64,000 nt of DNA from SVEL01 sp017381055 (GTDB taxonomy: Bacteria; Bacillota; Clostridia; Lachnospirales; Lachnospiraceae). Both the position numbers and the translations under genes were made by a program. The stretch covers positions 1-64,000 of the forward strand of contig JAXJYC010000020.1 of NCBI GenBank assembly GCA_036307185.1. Reading direction: 5' to 3'. Positions 9,933 through 17,779 of the stretch are shown here, piece after piece; position 1 is the stretch's first letter; each line of letters opens with the position of its first letter. The notes under the pieces were generated by a model. That model was not told the origin of the DNA, did no database searches, and worked only from the letters and a program-made list of their open reading frames with translations.

Positions 9933-12083
9933 ATGAAAAAATTTAAGAAAATATTGCTTTGGCTTATGGTTTTTCTCGTCATGTACTTTATTAACTTTAA
10001 TAATTGTACAGAGGAAGGGTGCAACCCTATAGATTATGCCCGTATAACAGATGTTGAGTATAGGGCAGAGGTTGTAGATGAGCCAGGAGGTCAAGGTAAA
10101 ATAATTGTCACAGAGAGATTAACCTATGATGTACATGCGGCATTTAAGAGTAATACATTCTGGGAATTGTGGAGAGACCTTTGTGAAATCGAAACAGATG
10201 GAACAAAGAACACATATAAAGTACTTTCTGTTAAGCAGATTTTAGAAGATGGAACAGAGATTGAGTACGAAGAGAGTCCAGTCTTATATTGGGAAGATGA
10301 GGATTATGTAAATACTAATCATAGATTAGGACCAGGAAAATGGTATCATAGCCCAGGTCCATACAATGAAGATACTAGAGATTATGAATGTGTATTCTTC
10401 TATATAGATGGAGTATATAGAGAAGAGATGGTATTTGAAATACAGTATGAAATGTACAATGCAGCTCTTCGTTATGGCGACTGCTCAGACCTTTACATAT
10501 CAATGTTTTCGGAGGATGCAGTTCATGATTTAGAGTCATTTAGAGCGGAGATTCTCTTCCCAGACGAATTAATGCCATCACCTGGAAATTATACATATAC
10601 AACATATGGTACTGATGCACATAGCTTCCCAGTTGAGGAATCTACAACTGCTAATCCTGGATACCATACATTTATCATAGATCTTGATGAGGACGAGTTA
10701 TCATTTAGTCCATACAATGAATATATCGAGTTTGATTTGGTATCATATGGTGAAGATAAGCATATATTTACAGAATATGCAGGCTGGAATTATTACTATA
10801 ATGATGTAGCGTTGGAAGAGATTCTATATGAGCAAAGAGAATATGCCGAACTTCCAGAGAAGTATAAGGCGCCAAAGGCAGCAGTATTTGTTATATTCAC
10901 TGTGTTGGCTGGATTAGTTGCATTCTGGGTATATTATAAAAAGTATAAGGTATATAGTAAGCATACTTTCTATAAGCCAGTTATGGAGTACGAATATTAT
11001 AGAGATATACCAAGTGACTTAGACCCTAAGTTTGCAAAGGCATTGGTATTCTGTAAGCATAAGGAAAATAAAGATGATTCGGATGTATATTCGGCACTTA
11101 TGCTTAGCTTGGTTAGAAAAGGTTATATAGATATTAAAGAAGATAGTAATAAAGAGGCACATATAATTATTAACAAATGTCCTTATAAAGAAGCACAACC
11201 AGCTATTGATCCGACAGAAAGTGGACAGAGACAGTTTGTAGGTGGGTATTCAGTTACTGTTGATATTTCATCAGATACTAATTCAAATAAACCGGAAGAT
11301 ACTACAGGTGGATTTAACTTCCAGGGAAGACAGTTTGTTGAGGAATTAACAGCTAGTGAAAAGAATTTCTTTAATATGCTTGTACATCATGCTAAAGATA
11401 ATTATATATCTATGAAAGAATTTAAGCAGGCAATCGTTTCTGATTATCAGAGAACTGATTCATTCCTTAGAGTTATGGATAGTATTGTTGTCAGTGAAGG
11501 TATAGAGAAGGGCTATTTCCAAAAGTCAAATTATAAGCAGGTTAGAGATTCATTTGCTACAACTGCTGGATTTTTAAAGATTTTAGGTTATTTCTTCTTA
11601 ATAGTTGTTAACTGTATTTCGTTTACTTCACGAATGGATTTTGTATATGGTGGTTATACAATATTCGGATTAACTTGTATAATTGGCGCAAAATACCTAA
11701 AGAAGGTAGGACAAAAGCTTATATTACTTACACAGTTTGGTGAGGATGAGTATGCTAAGTGGCGCGGTTTATATAATTTCTTAAATAGCAGCACACTTAT
11801 GAATGAAAGAACATATATAGAATTACCATTATGGGAGAAATATTTGGTATATGCAACAGCGTTTGGTATTTCAGATAAGGTAACAAAGGCAATTAATATT
11901 AGATGTCCAGAACATACTACTAGCGGAATGTTAAGTAATAATTATTACAGAACAGGAAGAATACGTATATCAAGTAGAGGTATTGGTCACTCAGTGAGAA
12001 CAGGTTCATCTATAGCACGCGGAGGAGGCGGCGGCTACGGCGGCGGCGGACGAGGCGGCGGTGGTGGCGGTGGCGGACACTAA
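9933..12083 (+). CDS. DUF2207 membrane protein with poly-glycine tail
   Basis: A 716-residue protein with an N-terminal membrane/signal segment (1-24), a long extracytoplasmic beta-rich DUF2207 region, a transmembrane helix at about 316-336, a cytoplasmic mixed region and two more helices at about 546-590. The C-terminus ends in GYGGGGRGGGGGGGGH, a low-complexity tail seen in many DUF2207 proteins; this explains the locally GC-rich DNA at 12015-12080. The molecular function of DUF2207 is not known. The family is often encoded with LemA, which is here the convergent downstream neighbour, and the pair probably works at the envelope. The ATG at 9933 follows GAAGGGGACAAAGG. Confidence 0.85.
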   Translation: MKKFKKILLWLMVFLVMYFINFNNCTEEGCNPIDYARITDVEYRAEVVDEPGGQGKIIVTERLTYDVHAAFKSNTFWELWRDLCEIETDGTKNTYKVLSVKQILEDGTEIEYEESPVLYWEDEDYVNTNHRLGPGKWYHSPGPYNEDTRDYECVFFYIDGVYREEMVFEIQYEMYNAALRYGDCSDLYISMFSEDAVHDLESFRAEILFPDELMPSPGNYTYTTYGTDAHSFPVEESTTANPGYHTFIIDLDEDELSFSPYNEYIEFDLVSYGEDKHIFTEYAGWNYYYNDVALEEILYEQREYAELPEKYKAPKAAVFVIFTVLAGLVAFWVYYKKYKVYSKHTFYKPVMEYEYYRDIPSDLDPKFAKALVFCKHKENKDDSDVYSALMLSLVRKGYIDIKEDSNKEAHIIINKCPYKEAQPAIDPTESGQRQFVGGYSVTVDISSDTNSNKPEDTTGGFNFQGRQFVEELTASEKNFFNMLVHHAKDNYISMKEFKQAIVSDYQRTDSFLRVMDSIVVSEGIEKGYFQKSNYKQVRDSFATTAGFLKILGYFFLIVVNCISFTSRMDFVYGGYTIFGLTCIIGAKYLKKVGQKLILLTQFGEDEYAKWRGLYNFLNSSTLMNERTYIELPLWEKYLVYATAFGISDKVTKAINIRCPEHTTSGMLSNNYYRTGRIRISSRGIGHSVRTGSSIARGGGGGYGGGGRGGGGGGGGH

Positions 12084-12126
12084 GACCATTGGAATTTAAA
12101 GATAAAAAAGAAAATTAGATAAGAAA

Positions 12127-12153
12127 AAGCTACGCTAGATGCGTAGCTTTTTT
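12127..12153. terminator. Bidirectional rho-independent terminator
   Basis: AAGCTACGC (12127-12135) pairs with GCGTAGCTT (12141-12149), followed by a T run, with an A run on the 5' side. It therefore serves both convergent genes, DUF2207 and lemA. Confidence 0.88.
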
Positions 12154-12187
12154 GTCATATTTGAAAGTTCTCAGTGAGAACTTCTTA

Positions 12188-12739
12188 TTAAAATCGTACC
12201 TGTGGTACAGTATCAGCTTCTGAAACTGCGTCGAATAATGCCTCTGCCTTAAAACCAAATATTGCACCGATAATATTGTTTGGGAAAGTAAGTAGTGAGT
12301 CATTATAAATAGTTACAGCATCATTGTAAAACTGTCTAGCATATGTAAGTTTGTCTTCAGTACCGCTAAGTTCTTGCTGAAGCATAAGGAAGCTTGTGTT
12401 AGCTTTTAAATCTGGATAAGCTTCTGTAATAGCAAAAAGCTTTCTAAGACTACTGTTTAAATCGTTATACAATTCAACCTTCTCTTGAGGAGTGCTAGAA
12501 CGTAAGTAACCGCTTCTGCATGCTGCTACATTTTCTAGTAATTGCTTCTCATGGATTTGATATCCCTTAACTGTTTCTACTAAGTTAGGAATAAGATCAA
12601 ATCTTCGCTGAAGGTGAGTTTCGATTTGTGCGAAAGCATTGCGAACCTTGTTTCTGCCGCGAACTAATTTGTTGTAGGTTATAACCATAAACCATATGAT
12701 AAGTGCTATAACAACTAAACCAATAATATAACCAACCAT
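12188..12739 (-). CDS. lemA: LemA family protein
   Basis: A 183-residue protein, full length for LemA (about 185). One N-terminal transmembrane helix (VGYIIGLVVIALIIWFMVI) is followed by a helical domain with the family hallmark RNAFAQIETHLQRRFDLIPN and LVETVKGY. The topology is a short outside N-terminus with a cytoplasmic four-helix domain. The start is fixed by GGAGG read on the minus strand about 8 bp upstream. The biochemical role is unknown; the genetic partner across the terminator is DUF2207. Confidence 0.93.
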   Translation of the reverse strand: MVGYIIGLVVIALIIWFMVITYNKLVRGRNKVRNAFAQIETHLQRRFDLIPNLVETVKGYQIHEKQLLENVAACRSGYLRSSTPQEKVELYNDLNSSLRKLFAITEAYPDLKANTSFLMLQQELSGTEDKLTYARQFYNDAVTIYNDSLLTFPNNIIGAIFGFKAEALFDAVSEADTVPQVRF

Positions 12740-12870
12740 ATTTTATCCTCCATGTTTGTTAATGATTTCTTATTTTATCACTGATACACACATATTTCAA
12801 TTTATTTATAGAACAGCATAGGGGTACGGATAAATTTATTAGTAACATAGGTAGAGTACATTAAATAGAG

Positions 12871-12899
12871 TTGAGAACGAATGGAAAGTGTGGTAAGAT
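12871..12899 (+). promoter_or_regulatory. Predicted extended -10 promoter for the potassium channel gene
   Basis: TTGAGA at 12871-12876, a 17-bp spacer and TAAGAT at 12894-12899 preceded by TGG form an extended -10 promoter about 43 bp before the start codon. Confidence 0.5.
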
Positions 12900-12941
12900 A
12901 AAAGGTAGTGCAAAGATGTCATAAGGGACAAGGAGAAACTT

Positions 12942-14153
12942 ATGGTTAAGGGAAAAAAATGGGTAAAAAAACGAAAGCGAATATATGAGATTATAGAAGT
13001 TGGGTACGATTTAGATTGGCCGAGTAGATTATATGATTTTCTTAATGTTATATCTATAATTATAAATATTGCGGTTAGTATTTTATATACATATAGCTCT
13101 ATTAGGGAACGGTTCGGCGATGTATTACAAATAATAGAATTGGCCACAGTAGTCTTCTTTGGAGTGGATTATATACTGAGATTGTTTACAGCTCAGTGTA
13201 TGTATCCTAGATTAAAAGGTAGACATGCGCTGGTGAAATATATATTTTCATTTAATGGTGTGGTAGATTTATTGTCATTTGTACCATATTTTATGCCAGT
13301 ATTCTTCCCAAGTGGAACGGTGGCATTTAGAATGATAAGGATTATAAGAATCTTTAGACTATTTAGAATTAATGCATATTATGATTCCTTAAGCGTTATT
13401 AAGGATGTACTTAATGGAAAGAAACAGCAGTTAATATCATCCGTATTTATTATTTTAGTATTTATGGTTGGAGCTAGCTTATGTATGTATAGTCTGGAAC
13501 ATAATGCTCAACCTGACGTATTTAAGAATGCATTTTCAGGAATATGGTGGGCGACGTCGACGCTTCTGACAGTTGGTTACGGTGATATATATCCAATAAC
13601 ATTTCTAGGAAAATTGCTGGGAATATTTATTTCGTTTTTAGGGGTTGGTATGGTTGCTATTCCAACTGGTATTATATCAGCGGGATTTGTAGACCAGTAT
13701 TCTACAATTAAGAAAAAAGCAGAATATGGATATGAGATGGACATGCATTTTATTAAGGTGCCTATCACAGAAAATGATAAGTGGGTTGGAATGCGTCTGG
13801 CTTCTCTTAAGCTTCCGGATGGACTGATTGTTGCAGCGATTAGAAGAAAAGAAGAGCTTATTATCCCACGAGGAGATATAGTTATTGAGGAAGATGACAT
13901 TATTATTCTTGGGGCGGAACCATATGATGGTGTAGAGACAATTAATCTAAAGGAAATTTTTTTAAAGGAACATCATGAGTGGACAAATAGAAAAATAAAT
14001 GACATAGACATTTCAAGGCATTCGGTTATTGTCTTGATTAAGAGAAAAAATAAAACTCTAATTCCAAATGGAAATATGGTGCTTTGTGAAGGAGATAGGG
14101 TATTTTTATATACGGAAATGGTACTTGAAAATATGAGTAATATAGAGATATAG
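12942..14153 (+). CDS. Voltage-gated-type potassium channel with two TrkA-C domains
   Basis: A 403-residue membrane protein with six transmembrane segments. An S4-like helix carries regularly spaced arginines (RMIRIIRIFRLFRI), and the selectivity filter TVGYGD is at 210-215. After the pore the cytoplasmic half contains two RCK_C/TrkA-C-like modules, about 262-325 (LIVAAIRRKEELIIPRGD) and 340-400 (HSVIVLIKRKNKTLIPNG), with no Rossmann RCK_N domain between them. RCK_C domains bind ligands; in Firmicutes several bind c-di-AMP. The window also encodes the c-di-AMP synthase, so c-di-AMP control is a reasonable inference but no binding residues can be confirmed. Role: passive K+ flux across the cytoplasmic membrane. 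Confidence 0.88.
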   Translation: MVKGKKWVKKRKRIYEIIEVGYDLDWPSRLYDFLNVISIIINIAVSILYTYSSIRERFGDVLQIIELATVVFFGVDYILRLFTAQCMYPRLKGRHALVKYIFSFNGVVDLLSFVPYFMPVFFPSGTVAFRMIRIIRIFRLFRINAYYDSLSVIKDVLNGKKQQLISSVFIILVFMVGASLCMYSLEHNAQPDVFKNAFSGIWWATSTLLTVGYGDIYPITFLGKLLGIFISFLGVGMVAIPTGIISAGFVDQYSTIKKKAEYGYEMDMHFIKVPITENDKWVGMRLASLKLPDGLIVAAIRRKEELIIPRGDIVIEEDDIIILGAEPYDGVETINLKEIFLKEHHEWTNRKINDIDISRHSVIVLIKRKNKTLIPNGNMVLCEGDRVFLYTEMVLENMSNIEI

Positions 14154-14158
14154 TCTTA

Positions 14159-14187
14159 TTGACTAGATATTATTTTAGAGTTAAAAT
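14159..14187 (+). promoter_or_regulatory. Predicted promoter for the chemoreceptor gene
   Basis: TTGACT (14159-14164), a 17-bp spacer and TAAAAT (14182-14187) resemble a sigma-A promoter. I did not see a convincing sigma-D motility promoter. Confidence 0.55.
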
Positions 14188-14265
14188 GATTTTAAGATTT
14201 GAATTGTGGTAGACAAAAGAATATGAGAATTTTAGAAGAACGAAAGCAGAAAGGGTGTAGCAAAA

Positions 14266-15759
14266 ATGGAAGAATTTCGTTATGCAAAAAAAGAGGAACA
14301 GGTAAAAAAGATTGATAAGTACACAGCGTTTAGTATGATTTTGTTTGATGCGCTGATATTGCTTGTAGTTGTAATATCATATTTGCAAGGAAATAGATCG
14401 TTGGGGTATCTATTAGGTATGGCAGCTGCTATGGTTGTAACATGTGTAGTCACATTTATATGTATGCTTAAGGATGCTGGAAGTAAGAAGGTTAGATATA
14501 TAGCATTTGTAGGAATGTTATATATTACGATATTAGTAGCTGTAGCATATAATGGATATTATATGAGATTTATGACTACTGTACCTTTCTTTGGGGCGGT
14601 TTTATATTTTGACAAGAAGTTTTCGCTTATATGTGCAAACGGTATTGCGATTCCAAATATTATAATATTTGTGTATAGAGCATTTGTAGCTAAGAACTAT
14701 ACAGGCGAGATGATTGATCAGTTTGCAGCGACTATCGTAGTTACTGTAGTAATGTATGTTATTGTATACTTAACATGTGTAGGCAAGCGTTTTAATGATG
14801 ATTCTATCGGTAAGATTAATGCTGAGGCTGAGTTGCAGCAAAATATGCTTGGCGAGGTTATAGAGATAGCTGACGAGGTTAGAACTGGTACAACAGGAGC
14901 ACTTAATATTGTAGATGGACTTAGAAATTCATCAGAAATCGTAAAGCGTGCTGTTGGCGATATTAGTTATAGTACAGCATTGACAGCAGAGAATATTCAA
15001 GATCAGACAGTTATGACTCAGAATATTCAGGATAATATTCAGGAGACAGTAGCGCGTTCAGAGCATATGGTTGATGTGGCTAATAAGTCAAATGAGCTTA
15101 ATAAAAATAATGCAGAAAAGATGAGAGAGTTAAAGGCTCATGCAGATATTCTTGCTGAGACAAATCATCAGGTTGCAGAATCTATGAAGCATCTTCAGGA
15201 TAATGTAGGTGAGGTTAGAAATATTACAGAGACTATTTTCTCTATATCATCACAGACAAACTTACTTGCGCTTAATGCATCGATTGAGGCTGCTAGGGCA
15301 GGTGATGCAGGAAGAGGATTTGCAGTAGTAGCTGACCAGATTCGTGAGTTGTCAGAGAAGACAAGAGTAGAGACAGAGAGTATTGCACAGATTCTTGATA
15401 AGCTTACAACAAATGCTGATCAGACAGCAAAGGCAGTTGAGAAGTCAGTAAATGTAAGTGATGTTCAGGATGGAATGATTAATGAAGTAGTAGAAAAGGT
15501 TGATGAATTAACAAGTAATGTAGATGCGTTAGTTAAGGATATTGGAGAAATCGACAATATGATTGAGAGTCTTTCTAATGCTAATAAGCAGATTGTTGAG
15601 AATATTGTTCAGCTTTCAGCTACTACAGAAGAGGTTACTGCAGCTGCGCAGCAGGCTTCTACTATGACAGAGAATAATTTTGAGGAAGCATTAAATGCTC
15701 ATGAGATGCTTGAGGGTGTAATGACAGTTTCTCATAGAATTGACAAATATATGGAATAA
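14266..15759 (+). CDS. Methyl-accepting chemotaxis protein with N-terminal multi-span membrane domain
   Basis: A 497-residue chemoreceptor. The first ~175 residues are a compact membrane domain of about six hydrophobic helices (for example AFSMILFDALILLVVVISYL) with little extracytoplasmic material. A long coiled coil follows, with the highly conserved signalling tip at about 327-365 (SSQTNLLALNASIEAARAGD and GRGFAVVADQIRELS) that binds CheA/CheW. No HAMP or periplasmic dCache domain is seen, so it probably senses a membrane or cytoplasmic cue. It is followed by a terminator and then by a CheY-like gene under its own promoter. The start follows AGAAAGGGTG. Confidence 0.9.
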   Translation: MEEFRYAKKEEQVKKIDKYTAFSMILFDALILLVVVISYLQGNRSLGYLLGMAAAMVVTCVVTFICMLKDAGSKKVRYIAFVGMLYITILVAVAYNGYYMRFMTTVPFFGAVLYFDKKFSLICANGIAIPNIIIFVYRAFVAKNYTGEMIDQFAATIVVTVVMYVIVYLTCVGKRFNDDSIGKINAEAELQQNMLGEVIEIADEVRTGTTGALNIVDGLRNSSEIVKRAVGDISYSTALTAENIQDQTVMTQNIQDNIQETVARSEHMVDVANKSNELNKNNAEKMRELKAHADILAETNHQVAESMKHLQDNVGEVRNITETIFSISSQTNLLALNASIEAARAGDAGRGFAVVADQIRELSEKTRVETESIAQILDKLTTNADQTAKAVEKSVNVSDVQDGMINEVVEKVDELTSNVDALVKDIGEIDNMIESLSNANKQIVENIVQLSATTEEVTAAAQQASTMTENNFEEALNAHEMLEGVMTVSHRIDKYME

Positions 15760-15773
15760 TTAATTTGATTAAG

Positions 15774-15804
15774 AGAATCTCGCTTTTTGCGAGGTTCTTT
15801 TTTT
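15774..15804 (+). terminator. Rho-independent terminator after the chemoreceptor gene
   Basis: AGAATCTCGC (15774-15783) pairs with GCGAGGTTCT (15788-15797) through one G-T wobble and is followed by a run of T. Confidence 0.88.
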
Positions 15805-15836
15805 CAGAAAAACTCCTTTATATTACAATATACAAG

Positions 15837-15865
15837 TTGTATATTTATGAGAAACATGCTATAAT
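15837..15865 (+). promoter_or_regulatory. Predicted promoter for the signalling operon
   Basis: TTGTAT at 15837-15842, a 17-bp spacer and TATAAT at 15860-15865 with an upstream TGC give a strong extended -10 promoter about 60 bp before the CheY-like gene. The next three genes follow with short gaps and are likely cotranscribed. Confidence 0.7.
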
Positions 15866-15926
15866 TATCTCAATATTTGTAGTGAGAACAACTTAATATA
15901 GTTATAGATAATAAGGAGAAACGATT

Positions 15927-16286
15927 ATGGCAAGAGTTTTAGTTGTAGACGACGCTATATTTGTACGTGCCGCTGTGAAGAAGTATGTTGCACTGGCTGG
16001 GCATGAAGTTGTCGGCGAAGGTGGCGATGGACAGGAAGCAGTCGAGGTATTCAAGGAAGTTAATCCAGATGCAGTTATTATGGATATTACTATGCCTAGA
16101 ATGAGTGGCCTTGAGGCTCTACAAGAGATGAAAAAAATAGATAAAAACGTTAAGGTAATTATGTGTTCGGCTATGGGTCAGCAGGATTCTATAGCTGCGG
16201 CAATTCAGTATGGTGCAGCTGATTTTATTATAAAACCTTTTACAGAAGAGCAGATAGTTGCAAAGATAAAACAGGTTTTGGGATAG
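15927..16286 (+). CDS. CheY-like single-domain response regulator
   Basis: A 119-residue receiver domain with no output domain. The acidic pair is in VVDDA, the phosphoacceptor is Asp53 (VIMDITMP), the switch Ser is in CSAMG and the conserved lysine is Lys103 (IIKPF). It could act on the flagellar motor as CheY or serve as a phosphate-relay intermediate for the kinase and Hpt protein encoded downstream. AAGGAGAAACG precedes the ATG. It is 14 bp from the next gene, which also begins with a receiver. Confidence 0.92.
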   Translation: MARVLVVDDAIFVRAAVKKYVALAGHEVVGEGGDGQEAVEVFKEVNPDAVIMDITMPRMSGLEALQEMKKIDKNVKVIMCSAMGQQDSIAAAIQYGAADFIIKPFTEEQIVAKIKQVLG

Positions 16287-16300
16287 GTGGATAAAAGGGT

Positions 16301-17398
16301 ATGAGAGAAAAAGTTTTAATAGTTGAAGATATGGAGATTAACAGGGAAATTCTTGTTAATATTTTAGAGGATGAATATGCTATTTTACAGGCTAAGGATG
16401 GAGTAGAAGCCTTAGAGGTAATAGATAGAGAACAGGATGATATTGTAGCTATACTTTTAGACTTAGTGATGCCTAATAAGGATGGTTTTGAAGTGATGCA
16501 AGAACTTAAGGATAGGGGTCTTATGAAGAAGATCCCTGTACTTGTTATCAGTGCGTCTAATCAGCCTTCTACAGAGGCAAAATGTCTTGAGTTTGGTGTA
16601 GCAGATTTTATAGGTAAGCCATTTGACAGCTCGATTGTGAAGAAGAGAGTTCGTAATGTGGCTTATTATTATGTATATAAGAATGATTTGGAGGAGCGTG
16701 TAGAGGAACAGACATCTAAGCTTCGTAAGCAGAATAAAATGCTCAAAGAACAGGCAGATAAGCTTAGAGAAGTAAATGAGAGTATTATTGATATGCTTGG
16801 TGCTGTAGTTGAATATAGAAGTCTTGAGAGCGGTCAGCATATTCAACGAGTAAAGGGCTACACAAGAATTCTTGGTACATATGTTATGCATGAATATCCA
16901 GAGTATAATTTAACTGAGAGTGAATTAGATGTAATAGTGGCAGCTAGTGCCCTTCATGATGTAGGTAAGGTTGCTATTCCAGACTGTATTTTACTTAAGC
17001 CTGGCAGACTTACAGATGAAGAATTTAAGGAGATGAAGGAACATACAACTAGAGGCTGTAAGATTCTTGAAAATATAAAGGAATTATGGGAAGGTCATTA
17101 TGGTAAGGCCAGCTATGATATATGTAGATATCATCATGAGAGATATGATGGTAGAGGATATCCTGACGGAATAGCAGGCGAGGACATCCCTATATCAGCA
17201 CAGCTTGTGGCCATAGCAGATGTTTACGATGCGTTAACAAATGATAGATGTTATAAGAAAGCGTTTGAACCAGATGAAGCCTGTGATATGATCGTGAGAG
17301 GCGATTGTGGTAAGTTTTCTGCAAAAATTTTACATGCATTTGAGAAGACTAAGGAGGATTTTGAAAGTCTGTTAGTAGAGAGTAGAAAGAGAGCATAG
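16301..17398 (+). CDS. Response regulator with HD-GYP c-di-GMP phosphodiesterase domain
   Basis: A 365-residue REC-HD-GYP protein. The receiver covers about 1-120 with phosphoacceptor Asp54 (LLDLVMP). A coiled coil (about 130-160) links it to the HD-GYP domain: HD at 219-220 (LHDVGKVAIPD), HHERYDGRGYPDG from 278 and AQLVAIADVYDALT. All metal-binding motifs and the GYP triad are present, so it should hydrolyse c-di-GMP when phosphorylated. Its neighbours (Hpt protein, hybrid kinase) supply a phosphorelay input, and a PilZ protein further on supplies a c-di-GMP receptor. Confidence 0.92.
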   Translation: MREKVLIVEDMEINREILVNILEDEYAILQAKDGVEALEVIDREQDDIVAILLDLVMPNKDGFEVMQELKDRGLMKKIPVLVISASNQPSTEAKCLEFGVADFIGKPFDSSIVKKRVRNVAYYYVYKNDLEERVEEQTSKLRKQNKMLKEQADKLREVNESIIDMLGAVVEYRSLESGQHIQRVKGYTRILGTYVMHEYPEYNLTESELDVIVAASALHDVGKVAIPDCILLKPGRLTDEEFKEMKEHTTRGCKILENIKELWEGHYGKASYDICRYHHERYDGRGYPDGIAGEDIPISAQLVAIADVYDALTNDRCYKKAFEPDEACDMIVRGDCGKFSAKILHAFEKTKEDFESLLVESRKRA

Positions 17399-17416
17399 AC
17401 GGGGGAGGTACTGTGG

Positions 17417-17758
17417 ATGATTGATAAGTTGAAATTTTTAGGTGCAGATATAGATGATGCTATGAGAAGATTTCAAGGAAATGAGGCATTATACAAAAGA
17501 TTACTTGCGAAGTTTCCTGAGCAGACTGAGAAACTTAAAGCAGGAGAACATTTTGAAAAAGAAGAGTATGAGAAAGCATTAGAAAATATTCATACTTTAA
17601 AGGGGTTGGCGGCGAACCTTTCTCTTGCTAATCTATATGAGGCATATAGTGAAGTAGTTAATTTACTTAGAACAGAGAGATATATAGAAGCAGAGCAAAG
17701 ATATTTTTCTTTGTTATCGCTGGAGGAAAAGTATAATAAGGTTATATCTGAAGGTTAA
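17417..17758 (+). CDS. Stand-alone Hpt phosphotransfer protein
   Basis: A 113-residue all-helical protein with the Hpt signature ENIHTLKGLAANL; His59 is the expected phosphorylated residue. It lies between the HD-GYP response regulator and a hybrid histidine kinase that has its own receiver but no Hpt domain. It is therefore the missing relay step from the kinase receiver to CheY-like or HD-GYP partners. The spacing to both neighbours is about 20 bp and the frame has a GGGGAGG ribosome site. Confidence 0.88.
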   Translation: MIDKLKFLGADIDDAMRRFQGNEALYKRLLAKFPEQTEKLKAGEHFEKEEYEKALENIHTLKGLAANLSLANLYEAYSEVVNLLRTERYIEAEQRYFSLLSLEEKYNKVISEG

Positions 17759-17779
17759 TGGAGAAGAGGGGTCTATAAA

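Noticed and set aside
12001..12083. GC-rich patch as foreign DNA or a structured RNA
   Set aside because: It is explained by glycine codons of the poly-Gly tail of the DUF2207 protein.
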